Source of the DNA: Pollenia angustigena
Lineage: Eukaryota; Arthropoda; Insecta; Diptera; Polleniidae
Assembly (NCBI GenBank): GCA_930367215.1
Contig: OV884060.1
Span: forward strand, 209,687,253-209,751,252
Reading direction: 5' to 3'
DNA length: 64,000 nt
The translations under genes and the position numbers were made by a program. Positions 11,530 to 23,390 of this stretch are shown here, piece after piece. How positions within the stretch are numbered: position 1 is the first letter of the stretch; each line of letters begins with the position of its first letter. The notes under the pieces were generated by a model. It saw only the letters and a program-made list of their open reading frames with translations, ran no database searches and was not told the DNA's origin.

Positions 11530-12162
11530 GGCCGAGGCCACGCAATGAGCGGCAAAGCGGCGGGCGGCATAGCGCCGAGCGTAAAAAAGTTAAAGCATAT
11601 GAAATACCGCGCAATGAGCAGCATTTCGGAGCGGCTAAGCGGCGCCGTTCAGGAATAAAACTGGCTTTAAATTTGAGTTGTTTTCCGAGCGGCAAAAAAT
11701 AAACATTGCAAAACTGAATGTGGAGCTTATAATATCATCTGCACAAAGCCGACCGCTATTATGACAAGACAAACTACCATATTTCAAAATTTAAAATATA
11801 ACCGAGAAATTAAGGAGTGAAGTTGGTGCAATTTGAAAAACTTTAAAGGATTTCACAGACATATGGCAGTATTGCCAAAATCTGTCTGCAAATTTGCGTA
11901 CATTTGTATATAAATGGTTAAATTCGCCGTAATGTCGCCTTGCTTGAATTTTGGGATGAACACCAAATCTTCTTTTTTTAACTCATTTAATTCTTATAAA
12001 TATGAATACGATTTTTGCGTAATAACGTTCAACAAACCTCTCTTGGCAATGGCAATTTTAACAACTAACCGCTCATAAATGAAGCTCAGTAATAAGCCAA
12101 TTGTTGCCCAAACTCGCCGCTTTGCCGCTCATCGCGCTGCCGCTCATTGCGTGGCCTCGGCC
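11530..12162. mobile_element. PIF/Harbinger-like MITE, TAA target duplication
   Basis: The ends GGCCGAGGCCACGCAATGAG and their inverted copy are flanked by TAA at 11527-11529 and 12163-12165. The GC-rich terminal repeats of AATGAGCGGCAAAGCGGC type stand out against the AT-rich background. A 3 bp TWA duplication with GG..CC ends is typical of PIF/Harbinger. No transposase; the 82-codon minus frame at 11447-11695 is a by-product of the terminal repeat. Confidence 0.75.
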
Positions 12163-12424
12163 TAAGGCAAGCTTTTATAAAAATTACAGTACAAGCTCGA
12201 TTTTCGCGACTAATAAAAAACTAGACCTGTCGCGAAAACTGAATTTTCGCGATTTTAAAATAATTTTCAATTAGAAATTTGCAATTACAATACAAACTCG
12301 ATTTTCGCGACTATCAAAAAATAGACCTGTCGCGAAAACTTAATTTTCGCGATAGCATAACCCAAAATTTTATTAAAGAATTGCATGTATTTCTTCAAAT
12401 TGAAATTGTTTTTTCATTTACATT

Positions 12425-12676
12425 TTAAAATTTTTTAAAGAATTTGGAGATTTTGAGTTTCTTTTTTGGCAAATTATTAAAAAAAAAAAAAACAGCTGAA
12501 TCACGTAGTTCATATAGTGCGGTTATCGGCTTATCATTTTCCAAAGCCAATTGTATGCATATGTATATCGATGTTATACTATCGTCCACTTTAATTTTAT
12601 TTTCTTCATGACAACCATCGTATATATCTTCCGATTTCGTATCTGATAATTCCATATGTTCCTCATTACTTTCCAC
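12425..12676 (-). pseudogene. Possible C-terminal remnant of a pogo-like transposase
   Basis: The 83-residue frame contains acidic residues followed by an amphipathic helix (IQLALENDKPITALYELRDS) and then lysine-rich residues. The acidic run plus ..AL..L..LR pattern resembles the tail of pogo/Tigger transposases. It lies just inside the left TIR and runs inward, as the 3' end of a minus-strand gene would. The catalytic core is not present. The assignment depends mostly on context. Confidence 0.35.
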
Positions 12677-12736
12677 ATGAAATTATTCTTGAATCCAGTT
12701 GTTTATGTCAGCATTCGTGAAAAGATGTTTCGGATA

Positions 12737-13546
12737 CAGAAAGAAAAGCACTCGGGATAAATTAAGTTTTTTATACTTACTTTAAGTACGAGTCGTACTC
12801 AAAAATTCAAATACGAATAACACTATAACGTAATTAATACAATCCTAAAAGGAATGAGTACAGTCGAAAATCAATACCGGAATTTCTTAAGCCAAGTAAA
12901 AAATATTAATATTAAACTTGTCGTTGGTAGTGTCACACTCTCTGAGAGTTAAATTACAAAATGAGCGTTTTAATCTCATGAAACTTATCAAGGTTTGTTG
13001 TAGACTACTACAACAACACCACACAAGTAGTTAAAAACGATTTGCTTGTTTTGTGTAGAAACAATAAAAACAACAGAACAAGAAGAAAACACATTATTTT
13101 CATTGAAAATGTGTAAAAGGCAAAATTGAAAGCAAGAGTTCTCATTTAGTTTATATTTTTAAATAAATATGTACATTAAGTTTTTAAAGTAGAAACCATA
13201 TCAGGAATGATGCTGGTGTTTTATAATTGAAATTCTGTAAGGTGTAAAACGGGTAAGTAAATCTATCATAATAAAATTCTTCTTTTAATTCCACTTTTAG
13301 TTTATTTCAAGTACGAATTCGGGATTGAAACAACTTTATGGAACATAAATCAAGCGCATTTTGCGATTGATTCAATTTTAGTTTTTCTTAAATCAATCTC
13401 ATTTTCGGATTTTTTCACGTACGAATGGATTGAATGTGGATTAGTTCAATATTTTGTACTTGATTCAAGAAAATCCGTACTCAACTTTCTCTAAATACGG
13501 CTTCGGATTGGTTCGAGTACGGATGGATTGATTTTTCTTTTGAGTG
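12737..13546. repeat. Family B repeat, copy B (uninterrupted)
   Basis: Collinear with copy A at 4648-6658 but without its 1.09 kb insertion. It shares the GGGATAAATTAAG start, the signal-peptide-like minus-strand ORF, the phrase GGTGTAAAACGGGTAAGTAAA, the tandem AAGTACGAATTCGGGATT words and the TTTTGAGTG right end. It sits inside the pogo-like element. Confidence 0.7.
13008..13145 (-). CDS. Short version of the family B signal-peptide-like ORF
   Basis: A 45-residue frame begins MRTLAFNFAFYTFSMKIMCF and carries the same hydrophobic run as the longer frame at 5895-6122. It ends at two consecutive TAG codons about 43 residues after the start. Differences from the other copy include K/N, V/A and TA/KT changes. 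No function can be assigned. Confidence 0.25.
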   Translation of the reverse strand: MRTLAFNFAFYTFSMKIMCFLLVLLFLLFLHKTSKSFLTTCVVLL

Positions 13547-14010
13547 TACGAACTTTTTTTTAATGAAATTTCTTGCTTTAAAATGCGGTAAGCCGAAGAC
13601 TTATGCTACTTGTAGTTCACGCAAATTGAATTTATAGTATCTCCACATTAAAATTTTTTCAAAACTCTTATATTTTTAGAAATCGTTGGCTGTAAAATAT
13701 GTTAAACATTTCCCGTATTAAATGATGTATTTTGTACACAACAAATGACACGAATAAACTGACAAAATTGAAGATCAAAATCATCTAAAAAGGTTTTTTT
13801 TTGCTTAAGGATAATAAGCATTGTATTAATAGGGGAAATCATGATGGGTTGTGCAAACGATGCAAATGCGTGCAAAAATACACACATTTGCACAATACAA
13901 CAACATGATGTACGTATTTGCAATTTTCTCTACTTTACTTCGTTTGCACTAAAAAACCATCAACAAAATTAGTAGTAAATTTTTGCTCAGTTGCAAACAA
14001 TTGAAAGTCC

Positions 14011-14150
14011 CAATTCACACGTTGCATGTCTTATTGATCAGCTTGCTACTTTATAACGAGAGTGAAGAGAGGAAAATAAACGTATCTCTCTCACTCTCTC
14101 TCGCCTATAAGGTAGCAAGCTGATCAATAAGACTTGCAACGTCTGAATTG
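14011..14150. repeat. Perfect-looking hairpin with ~45 bp arms
   Basis: CAATTCACACGTTGCATGTC..TTGATCAGCTTGCTAC is repeated inverted as GTAGCAAGCTGATCAATAAG..CAACGTCTGAATTG. The loop contains alternating CTCTCTC and GAAGAGAGG tracts. It is a compact fold-back element or a potential small-RNA-producing hairpin. Confidence 0.65.
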
Positions 14151-14307
14151 GCACTAAGCAATAACATTTGACATATTAAGCGCCATATTGTTTTTTAAGG
14201 AAACGTATAAATTAAACATTTTCGTGGGTTTTAATATAAAAAAGAGAATTAAATTAAAATAATTCAAAAAGAAAACAATTATTTTAATTTCCTTGTGTAT
14301 AATTGTA

Positions 14308-14690
14308 CACTCATAAAATTATTACAGTAACTGATTGTGGGTTATTAAATTCGTTTTCCGTACGGTTGAAATTGAATAAAAATATAATTATTTTACGAAT
14401 AATTTTATTTTTTAACATTTATGTTTGTTATTCAAAAAACAAACTACCAAAAAATAATGTTTTTTCGTATTTATTTTGTTATGCAGTTTGATTTTTTTCG
14501 GTTAAAATATATTTTTTCAAAGTAAAAACAATTAAATTTAGCGAATTTGCTGTTCAATACATACAAAATTTAGAAATGAATGAAAAAATCATTTGTTTTA
14601 AATGAAATGTAAATGATCCGTTTTTTAAATGAATTTTAATTTGTTTAAAATGAATTTTCGTTTGAATTTAACCACATAATATTTTGAGTG
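14308..14690. mobile_element. Family D MITE, copy 1 (TA target)
   Basis: The ends CACTCATAAAATTATTACAG and the inverted ..AATATTTTGAGTG are flanked by TA. The same ~383 bp sequence occurs at 28891-29272 and 51604-51987 in the opposite orientation, with GTAACTGATTGTGGG, CATTTATGTTTGTTATTCAA and GATCCGTTTTTTAAATG as landmarks. There is no coding capacity. A TA duplication suggests the Tc1/mariner superfamily. Confidence 0.75.
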
Positions 14691-15048
14691 TAAACAAATG
14701 CAGATTTCTTACAGTGCTGCCAGGAGCTTTTTATGTTGCCAGAATAAATTTTTAGAAAATTAGCACATTTGCACAAAAAATAAAAGTGGATGCTCACGAT
14801 CAATCATAATATGCACTGCAAATTTACAAATTGCAAATTTGCACAATGACCATCGTGATTACCCCTAATATATTTATAAAAGCAGATATTCCTGTTAAAA
14901 TAAAAAAATAATGATAAAAGTCGCGAAAAAGAACCTTAATTTTTGTAAACTGTCATGTTTATAGAGCCTGCAATATGTAAAATGAAGCTGTCGCAATAAC
15001 AGGGCCATCGCGATAATGGGTAGTCGCGAATATCGAGCTTGCACAGTA

Positions 15049-15949
15049 ATAGGAAATTTCGCGAAAGTTTTGGAATACAAAAGATATTTTACGAAATTTT
15101 CAAGTTATTCTAATTCACGCGTGCTTCACATGTGATTATGATGACTTTATACAATATTTAGGCTTTAGAGAGTGAGCGTGATGGTGAGAATTTAAAAATT
15201 CCTCGTACTTGATTGCCAGTCAAAAGCCACTCACACGCACAGCTCTAAATTAATGTTTTATTTTTCTGAGCATAGATAAGTATTGAAAAGTCTTCCGTTA
15301 TATTTTAAAAAATTCAGGAGTTAAAATTCAACAAAAAAAACCTTAAATTTTTTTTATTTATTTTTTGTTACTGATTATCGAATTGCTGCTACATATTTTC
15401 CTGACCCCTACCCTCCCCCCTTTAACTTTTAATATTAGCTCTACAGTTAATAAATCATTTTGTGAAATAATTTTTGCCTCTTTTTCTCTCACATTTTCTT
15501 TGTGTTGTATATTTTTTGTTGCCCTTTTACACATTAACATACATTAAAATTTTTCTGTGCATGCTTGTGTGTGTGTGTGTAAGTGTACTTAAGTGAAATG
15601 GCAATAAAGTCCTTTAAGTTATTTAACAAGCGGAAATGCAGGTTTAACTTTATTCAACCTCTTGAAACTCATAATTCTTTTCTTATTTTTGTTGTTCTTT
15701 TTTTGCGTACAAACTCTTGTTTACTACTCTTTCTTATTTATACACTTCACTTTTTCTGTTGCGTTAAAAAAAAAAAAAAATACAAAAGCAGACAATGGAA
15801 AATATGCGAACAAAAAGAAAGTAAAAAGCTTAATTTTGTAAATGAAATTTTTGCGGGTTTTTGGATTCAAAGAAATATTGTAGAAGAAAACCAGTGTGTT
15901 CTTTGCTCACGACATACGCATAATTTGTTGTATTCATAGTGGGAAACAA
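15049..15949. other. No gene recognised
   Basis: Contains a short inverted repeat at about 15173-15253 (TTTAGAGAGTGAGCGTG against its partner), a pyrimidine-rich stretch with CCCTACCCTCCCCCCTTT (15407-15424), and a TG microsatellite (15566-15580). The open frames here (including 15583-15939) have no recognised similarity. Confidence 0.4.
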
Positions 15950-18900
15950 AAGTGGGGTAACTTTTTTGCGAAAAAATTTTTTTTTTAGAAAATTTGCAAT
16001 TTCTAGAAAAAATTGTGAAAATTTGGAATTTATAGGAAATTTTTCAAAAAATGTTGCAGAGTTAACGGTAATAGGAAACTTTACAAAACTTGCGATTTAT
16101 AGGAAATTTTGCGAATTGTAGGAGTTTTTCCAGTTGTGGGCCATTAAAAAAATTTCGCAATTTATACTAAAATTTGAAATTAATATGAAATTTTGCGCTT
16201 TATTAATAAGATTGTGTTTGTTGTGCTTAATTCCCAATTTTAATTCTTGATAAATACACTGAAATTTATTGTTGGAGGATAAGCTAATTCCTATGAGCAT
16301 TTCACTGGTAGCTTTGGCCAGATCATCAGAAAACCTTTCCCTGAAGACTTTAGAAAAGCTAAATTTAATATGCAAATTAAACTGCAAAGTGAATGAGAAT
16401 TACAAACACTCAAGTCTTATTTGCAACAATATCAAAGCTTAAACAAAAAACCAGCAATAAACAGTGATTTTCTTACATTCCCTGCTACAATTGGTTGGAT
16501 ATTCTCCCAACATTAATTGTAGTTGTGAGTGGATTAAGAAAAATCAAAATTGCTTTATTGTTTTCGCAAAAAATCGAAATAAAGCAAGTTGCCTGTTGAC
16601 TTTTTATGCACGGGCACTTACAAATTTAATATCACATTTATTTTGATAATTTTGTGATTTGAAAAAATTTTTGCAAAAATTTGCGTTTTACAGGAAATTC
16701 GGCAAACATTTAGCGAACATTTTTAATTTGTACGAAATTTAGCGATTTGTTGAAATTTCTGCGATTTATGGGAAATTCTTTTAGTATTATGATTTTTGAT
16801 TTTTAGGAAATTTGGCGAACTTTTGAAAACTTTAGGAAATTTATGAAGAATCCGGGATTAACAGAAAATTTTGTTAAATTGTGATTTAAAGAAAATTTTT
16901 GATATATCAAGAGTTTTGAAGAAATTTGCGACGTAAAGGAAATTTTGATAAAATTTTTGATTTGTGGGAAATTTTTATAGGATTTTTTATTTTGAAGAAA
17001 TTTGCGACTTATAGGAAATTTTGATAAAATTTTTGATATGTGGGAAATTTTTATAGGATTAAAGAAAATTTTTTATTTCGAAGAAATTTGCGACTTATAG
17101 GAAATTTTGATAATATTCTTGATTTGTGCGAAATTTTTATAGGATTTAAAGAAAATTTGCGACTTATAGGAAATTTTTGATTTGTGGGAAATTTTTATAG
17201 GATTTTAAGAAAATTGTTTAATTTGAAGAAATTTGCGACTTATAGGATATATTGATAAAATTTTTGATTTGAGGGAAATTTTTATAGGATTTAAAGAAAA
17301 TTTTTTATTTTGAAGAAATTTGCGACAAATAGGAAATTTTGATAGAATTTTTGATTTGTGGGAAATTTCTATAAGATTTAAAGAAAATTTTTTATTTTGA
17401 AGAAATTTGCAACTTATAGGAAATTTTGATAAAATTTTTGATTTGTGGGAAATTTTTATAGGATTTAAAGAAAATTTTTTATTTTGAAGAAATTTGCGAC
17501 TTATAGGAAATTTTGATAAATTTTTTAATTTGTGGGAAATTTTTATAGGATTTGAACGAAATTTTTTATTTTGAAGAAATTTGCAACTTATAGGATATTT
17601 TGATAAAATTTTTGATTTGAGGGAAATTTTTATAGGATTTAAAGAAAATTTTTTATTTTGAAGAAATTTGCGACAAATAGGAAATTTTGATAGAATTTTT
17701 GATTTGTGGGAAATTTCTATAAGATTTAAAGAAAATTTTTTATTTTGAAGAAATTTGCGACTTATAGGAAATTTTGATAAAATTTTTGATTTGTGGGAAA
17801 TTTTTATAGGATTTGAAGAAAATTTTTTAGAAGAAATAGGATTTAAAGAAAATTTTTTATTTTAAAAAAATTTGCGACATAGGAAATTTTGATTTGTGGG
17901 AAACTTTTATAGGATTTAGAGAAAATTTGCGACTTATAGGAAATTTTGATAAAATTTTTGATTTGTGGGAAATTTTTATAGGATTTAAAGAAAATTTTTT
18001 ATTATGAAGAAATTTGCGACTTATAGGAAATTTTGATAAAATTTTTGATTTGTGGGAAATTTTTATAGGATTTAAAGGAAATTTTTAATTTTGAAGAAAT
18101 TTGCGACTTATTGGAAATTTTGATAAAATTTTTGATTTGTGGGAAATTTTTATAGGATTAAAGAAAATGTTTTATTTTGAAGAAATTTGCGACTTATAGG
18201 AAATTTTGATAAAATTTTTGATTTGTGGGAAATTTGTATAGGATTAAAGAAAATTTTTTATTTTGAAGAAATTTGCGACTTAAGGAAATTTTGATAAAAT
18301 TTTTGATTTGTGGGAAATTTTTTATAGGATTTAAAGAAAATTTGCGACTTAAAGGAAATTTTGATAAAATTTTTGATTTGTGGGAAATTTTTATAGGATT
18401 TAAAGGAAATTTTTTATCTTTTTTAAGTTGTTTTTTTTATTTTGAAGAAATTTGCGACTTATAGGAAATTTTGATAAAATTTTGGATTTGTGGGAAATTT
18501 TTATAAGATTTAAAGAAAAATTTTTATTTTGAAGAAATTTGCGACTTATAGGAAATTTTGGTAAAATTTTTGATTCGTGGGAAATTTTTTATAGGATTTA
18601 AAGAAAATTTGCGACTTAAAGGAAATTTTGATAAAATTTTTGATTTGTGGGAAATTTTTTATTTTGAAGAAATTTGCGACTTATAGGAAATTTTGATAAA
18701 AGTTTTGATTTGTGGGAAATTTTTATAGGATTTAAAGAAAATTTTTTATTTTGAAGAAATTTGCGACTTTTAGGAAATTTGGATAAAATTTTTGATTTGT
18801 GGGAAATTTTTATAGGATTAAAGAAAATGTTTTATTTTCAAGAAAATTGAGACTTATAGGAAATTTTGATAAAATTTTTGATTTGTAAAAAAGCTTAGCG

Positions 18901-19230
18901 AATATTTGTGATTTATAGGAAATCTTGCGAGTTGTGGGATGAAATTCAAAATATCCAATTGGTAGGAAAATTAGAATTTATAGAAAATTTTGCGTTTGAT
19001 CAAAAGTCCTACGAATTAGGGGAAATTTCGCTAAAAAAATTAGATTTTAAGGAGATTCAGAAAAATTCAAAATTTTTAGGGATTTAAGAAAAAATTTCAA
19101 TTTTGAATTTTTAAAAATTTGTGATTTTACGCAAACGTTTTGAAATAATAAGTTTGCAAAAATTTGAGATCAGTAGATATTTTTGTTTAATTTACAATTT
19201 TTAGAAAATCCTGTAACGATTTGTGATCAT
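15950..19230. repeat. Satellite array, ~87 bp monomer
   Basis: The core (about 16900-18900) consists of head-to-tail copies of a unit containing GAAGAAATTTGCGACTTATA, GGAAATTTTGATAAAATTTT, GATTTGTGGGAAATTTTTAT and AGGATTTAAAGAAAATTTTT, about 87 bp long. A shorter variant (~69 bp) lacks the TTATTTTGAAGAAA segment. Internal 20-22 bp sub-repeats built on GGAAATTT suggest an older, smaller unit. Flanks (15950-16199, 16650-16900 and 18900-19230) are diverged, while the centre is homogeneous, as expected from unequal exchange. The 63-codon frame at 18273-18464 is a by-product. Confidence 0.9.
16200..16645 (-). repeat. Family C repeat, inserted in the satellite
   Basis: This inverted copy contains the complement of TGATCTGGCC..CAGTGAAATG (16300-16330) and of the downstream AACTTGCTTTAT..GCGAA region (16560-16600). 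Satellite-like sequence lies on both sides, so this looks like an insertion into the array. The minus frame at 16097-16387 includes FSDDLAKATSEMLIGIS without the stop seen in copy 1. Confidence 0.65.
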
Positions 19231-19762
19231 TCAGTTGAAATTGGCAAAAGCGGCCTGACACAATTAAAGGTTTCAGTAACACCGAAGCTCCGATTTGCTT
19301 CAGCCGGCTGAGGAAAAATTGCCTTTTTATTCTAGAAATTCAATTTTTCTATGATCTTCAATAAATTTTGTAAAAGTTTTGAAATTAAGTTCGGCTCTTC
19401 ACTGTTAAGCATTTTTTTGTTAAACTTTTTCGACAAAATTTTTGCTAATAACTCCTTGTTAAAATTTTTCAGTTGCTCTTAAACTTGTGGTTGGAAGATG
19501 GTATTTTTTAGATTATTAATTATAGTTACCATTGAAATTTCTGAACAAATATTTAAAAAAAAAATTACTCAAGATTTCGCAAGACATTAACTTTAACATT
19601 TTATTTTCTAAAAAAAAGGTAGAGAAGCAAAAGTTAAAGTAATATTTCTTACTTTATAACAAATGAATATTTATTATTATAAACAACATACAAATGGCAG
19701 ACAGGCATGCCTAAATTTGAAATTCTCTTTTAATTTATAACCAAAAGAGAAATAAAAGTAAA
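19231..19762. other. No gene seen
   Basis: AT-rich sequence leaving the satellite. A GC-richer patch at about 19245-19315 (AAGCTCCGATTTGCTTCAGC) has no recognised identity. Confidence 0.4.
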
Positions 19763-20060
19763 AAAAAAAAAACAAGTAAGAGTGCTTTATTCGGCTATGC
19801 CGAAGCTTATATACCCTTAAGCATGGTGCGATAAGAACAGAAAGTAACATAAACACCATTCTTTTGATATAAATAAATCTTTTTCTAATCCCGCCAAAAC
19901 TTTGTCGGATGTTGTGAAATGATTACTTCGAACATATTTTGGAAACTTTGACTTTTGCCGTTCTTTAGATATACAAAAAATAAACAAGGGATTTTTTTTT
20001 GAAAAATTTATAAACCCCTAAAACACCAAAAGATATACTAGTCGAGTTGCCACCTATCGT
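19763..20060 (-). mobile_element. Helentron/mini-me-like 3' end fragment
   Basis: CAAGTAAGAGTGCTTTATTC followed by GGCTATGCCGAA is the complement of the 3' hairpin and CTTG end seen in the other copies here. Only the 3' portion is recognisable; it runs toward 20060, where the next element begins. Confidence 0.6.
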
Positions 20061-20160
20061 TGCTGGAACAGCTTTATACCGTATTCAGATATACTTTTTT
20101 TTATTGAGTCAATATTTGGTTAATTGACACAATTATCTTTCTGTTCACATATACATATAA

Positions 20161-21480
20161 AGAAGGAGTGGTAATCACGATTCCAAAAAAAGGAGATTTA
20201 AGTGATTGCAAAAATTGCTCGTTCACGTCACGTTGCTCAATGCCATCTCAAAATTATTGGCAACAATTCTACTCGGACGTATTGCACCAGCAGTAGATTT
20301 GATGCTTCGTAACGAACAAGCAGGTTTTAGGAAGGGTAGATCATGCGCGGACCATATAAATACACTCCGCATCATTATAGAACAGTCTAAAGAATACAAC
20401 ACACACCAGTACCTTCTCTTCGTCGATTTTGAAAGGGCCTTCGACACAGTATCTAGGGATCTTTTGTGGCGCACGCTATCGTTCAAAGGCATCCCTGATA
20501 AAATCGTAACGCTTATACGTGAGTTATATAGAGAGTCTTCTAGTCGAGTACGTTTCAATGGTAAAGATAGTCAACCATTTTCATCCAATACAGGCGTTAA
20601 GCAGGGCTGTATTCTGTCTCCAACCCTTTTTTTGCTGCTCCTTGACAGTGTACTGGAGAAAACAAATACCGAGGCTCAAAACGGTATTCAGTGGAACATA
20701 TCTGAAAAGCTTAACGACATCGATTACGCAGACGATATTTGTTTAATGGCTCACCGTTTCAACGACATCGAAGATAAGTTAAAGAAACTCTCAGTGAACG
20801 CTATGAAATTTGGACTTAAAATCAACCTGAAAAAAACCAAACTAATGCGTATAGGAACAAGCTCAACTACCCCACTGAAACTTGAAAATGTTGTAATCGA
20901 GAACGTTGAATCGTTCAATTATCTGGGAAGCGTAATTACTAAAGATGGCGGCACAACAGCAGATATAAGATCCCGTATAAACAAAGCAAGAGTGGCCTTT
21001 CAATCAATGCATAAGCTGTGGAAGTCGAACTCTATCAGCAGCAAAACCAAACTTCGCATCTTTGACTGTAGCGTTAAATCTGTTTTATTATATGGTTCTA
21101 CAACTTGGGGAGTAACACAGACAAATATGAAAAAACTCCAAGGTTTTGTTAACCGATGTTTACGCCGCATCCTTTGCATTTTCTGGCCCAACACTATATC
21201 TACAACCGAACTCTTACAGCTTACAGAAAACACTACAATAGAAGCAGAAATAATGAAACCTAAGTCGACGTGGATAGGCCATATTTTAAGAAGACCGCAA
21301 AATGACATTACTCGCGCTGCACTTCAGTGGAACCCTCAAGGTCATCGCAGACCCGGACGACCACAAAATCATGTAACCAAATCAAAGCCCTTGCCAATAA
21401 TCGAAGCAGATGGAGAGAAATTGTAAATGCCCAATGTTCACCTGAACTTTTATTTTAAAACACATACTTTGTATAAATAT
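20161..21480 (+). mobile_element. 5'-truncated RTE-type LINE
   Basis: The sequence starts abruptly within the reverse transcriptase domain (GVVITIPKKGDLSDCKN in the upstream frame) and ends after the ORF in an AT-rich tail with AATAAATAAA (about 21484-21494). There is no endonuclease domain. 5' truncation and an A-rich 3' end fit target-primed reverse transcription. It lies inside the TTA-flanked element. Confidence 0.8.
20206..21426 (+). pseudogene. RTE-clade reverse transcriptase fragment
   Basis: This frame of about 406 codons encodes most of an RTE-type reverse transcriptase. Landmarks are EQAGFRKGRSCADHINTLRI, FVDFERAFDTV (the first catalytic Asp motif), TGVKQGCILSPTLF, and DIDYADDICLMA (the catalytic YADD box). 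After these come GLKINLKKTKLMRIG, FNYLGSVIT, and the C-terminal W-x-GHILRRP..ALQWNPQG-RRPGRP block typical of RTE/BovB-like LINEs. A frameshift near 20205-20215, in an A run, separates it from the upstream PKKGDL motif, and the open frame has no natural start (it opens at TTG). The last ~25 codons look altered. RT core motifs are intact, but without the N-terminus the copy is inactive. Confidence 0.9.
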
Positions 21481-21542
21481 TAAAATAAATAAAGGACATA
21501 CATATATATATATCACATATACAATATTTAGCTAACTCAATT

Positions 21543-22170
21543 CCCAGCCAGCAAAATAATCCGACGTCGTTCAGATATCTGAGAGAAACGTCGGCAAAAA
21601 AGTCGGAATCGTATACGAATTCTGTCAGATTTCTGACCCAAAAACGTATTAAGTGGTTGACACGAATTCTGACAGACATGTCGTGGGAAATTTTGGTTTT
21701 TTGTCGGCTTTTCTGATAGATTTCTAATAGAAATCTAATGAAAAAGGCATGGGAAGTTTTGATGTGTTAGCCGAGATTTTTTTGCTTTCGAACTGATAGC
21801 TGAAAGAAATAATTTTATTGCAAAATTTGTACATAACAATAATTTTACACGTACGTACATTTTTTATGCTTTTTATCTTGAACAAATAAAATAAAATTAA
21901 AATTATTTCCAACTGAATGACAATTGTCATTATTTTAAAAAAAATAATAAGTTTCTTTAGACAAATCTGAATGAATTCCGTCGGAATTCTATTGGACATA
22001 TCTGTACATAAATTCCCCCCGATATATCCATGCGAAATCGATCAGAAAACGGCCAGACAGTAAGAATATTCAATGTCTGACAGAAATCTGAACGAAATCT
22101 CTAAGAATGAAATCCGACATTTGCACGAAATGTCTGATTCCGACAATGTCGAAGTATTTTGCTGGCTGGG
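21543..22170. mobile_element. MITE with CCCAGCCAGCAAAATA ends
   Basis: CCCAGCCAGCAAAATA at the left is perfectly inverted at the right (TATTTTGCTGGCTGGG), flanked by ATT on both sides. The subterminal regions are full of GTCGGAAT/ATTCCGAC and TCTGACAGA words in both orientations. There is no transposase. Superfamily not assigned. Confidence 0.8.
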
Positions 22171-22526
22171 ATTATATTGCCACTACATACAACATTCAAC
22201 GTAAACAAAAATGCACATGTATAAGAAAATGCAAACAACTTTTGACATCTTTAAGGAATATACATCTGGCTTTTGCGCAGACCTAATGGATGGGGCTTTT
22301 TTTGTTGTAATTTCAGTTGCCAAATGTCAAAACACTGTTTAGTAAGTTGAGTTTTGCTAAATAAACACACTTGTTACAGTGTCGCATTTTAATTTTACTC
22401 AATATTTATAACAGTTTCGTATTAATTGAGAAATAACTAAATTGCAATTTTGTATGTATAAATGAGCTCAATAATGGCATTTATTGCGTAAAACTCAATC
22501 AAGGTGCATATCTGAACACGGTATTA

Positions 22527-23390
22527 CCCTAAAGATCTGAGATAAAGGGACACCTTAGAAGCTATTGCTGATTGAAGCCGCAAGAAAGCACCAGCTACCT
22601 GAACTACCCCGCTTTGCAATAACAAAATTACTTTAATTTTTTTTAATGGAACTAATGGGCAATCATGGAACCGGTTCGAACAAAATTATGTTTTGAGGTT
22701 AATATTTATATAAGAGTTCCTTTTGCCGAATATTATATTGATACGATAGTTTTTCGTCTTAAAGTGATTTTAGAAAGGGGGTTTGTATACGACCTACCAG
22801 TACTTTACATTGACATTACTTAGTAGCTACACAGAAAAATTTTTTCAAAATTGAAAACCAATTAAAATATTTATCCAAAATAAAATCATTTTATATTAAA
22901 AATTTAATCAAGTGAATTAAATATTGAATTGACCCTATTAATTTGTTTACTAGTGCAAATTGAATAATTTTTTTAAAATTAATATCACAACTTTTTTAAT
23001 TGAAATTAGAAATAAGATGATTAAGATTGCATTCCAAATTTAAGTTAAACACAAATACCAAAGCACATAGGAAAGAAATTTGTTTAAGGGATATGTAAAA
23101 ATTATAGCCCCATTCTAATTATTTTCAATAGGCTGTATAGGAAAGGGATCTATCATATAATCATGGTTCACAATATCTGCGGCAGGCATTATTTAAACCG
23201 AAATTTAATGTGTTCATTTAGGTTATTTGTCCTTAAATTTTTTTGTCAAATTATCTCTAAAATTGTGGCCTCTGTACTTTGCGCATAATGGTAACATAGA
23301 CTTCCAGACGGAGGAACGGCCATCGCTAGATTGATTCAAAATATGGATCTAAGTCGATCGGTATCCTAAAAAAGGTCTACAATTTATTTT
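22527..23390. other. No gene seen
   Basis: AT-rich. TAGCTACACAGAAAAATTTTTT at 22826 looks like one end of a TA-target MITE (compare 61100), but no matching right end was found. Confidence 0.4.

Larger units (their letters stand above)
13830..14867. mobile_element. Inverted-repeat element, hAT-like ends
   Basis: TAGGGGAAATCATGATGGGT at the left is inverted at the right as ..CCATCGTGATTACCCCTA. Subterminal words TTTGCACAA and GCAAATTTGCA recur near both ends. The flanking 8-mers do not match, so a target duplication was not confirmed. It is interrupted by, or contains, a hairpin (14011-14150) and a family D MITE (14308-14690). Confidence 0.55.
12187..15046. mobile_element. pogo/Tigger-like element with TA target duplication
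   Basis: The left end CAGTACAAGCTCGATTTTCG and the right end (complement CTGTGCAAGCTCGATATTCG) are flanked by TA. The left TIR zone is duplicated (12187-12260 and about 12290-12350), each unit containing TCGCGACT..AGACCTGTCGCG. TIRs of the form CAGTA..CTCGATTATCG are typical of pogo/Tigger elements. Later insertions of family B (12737-13546) and a second element (13830-14867) enlarge it. Confidence 0.7.
20077..22523. mobile_element. TTA-flanked TIR element hosting a LINE and a MITE
   Basis: The left end TACCGTATTCAGATATAC and the inverted right end (..GCATATCTGAACACGGTA) are flanked by TTA (20074-20076 and 22524-22526). A 3 bp TTA duplication is compatible with PIF/Harbinger. The element's own sequence is short once the RTE LINE (about 20161-21480) and the MITE (21543-22170) are subtracted, so it is itself a MITE. 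Confidence 0.65.

Noticed and set aside
18273..18464. 63-codon frame in the satellite
   Set aside because: Lies wholly in the ~87 bp tandem repeat and encodes a repetitive peptide. Not a gene.
20223..20558. 111-codon minus-strand frame and other frames opposite the reverse transcriptase
   Set aside because: Antisense shadows of the RTE reverse transcriptase frame.
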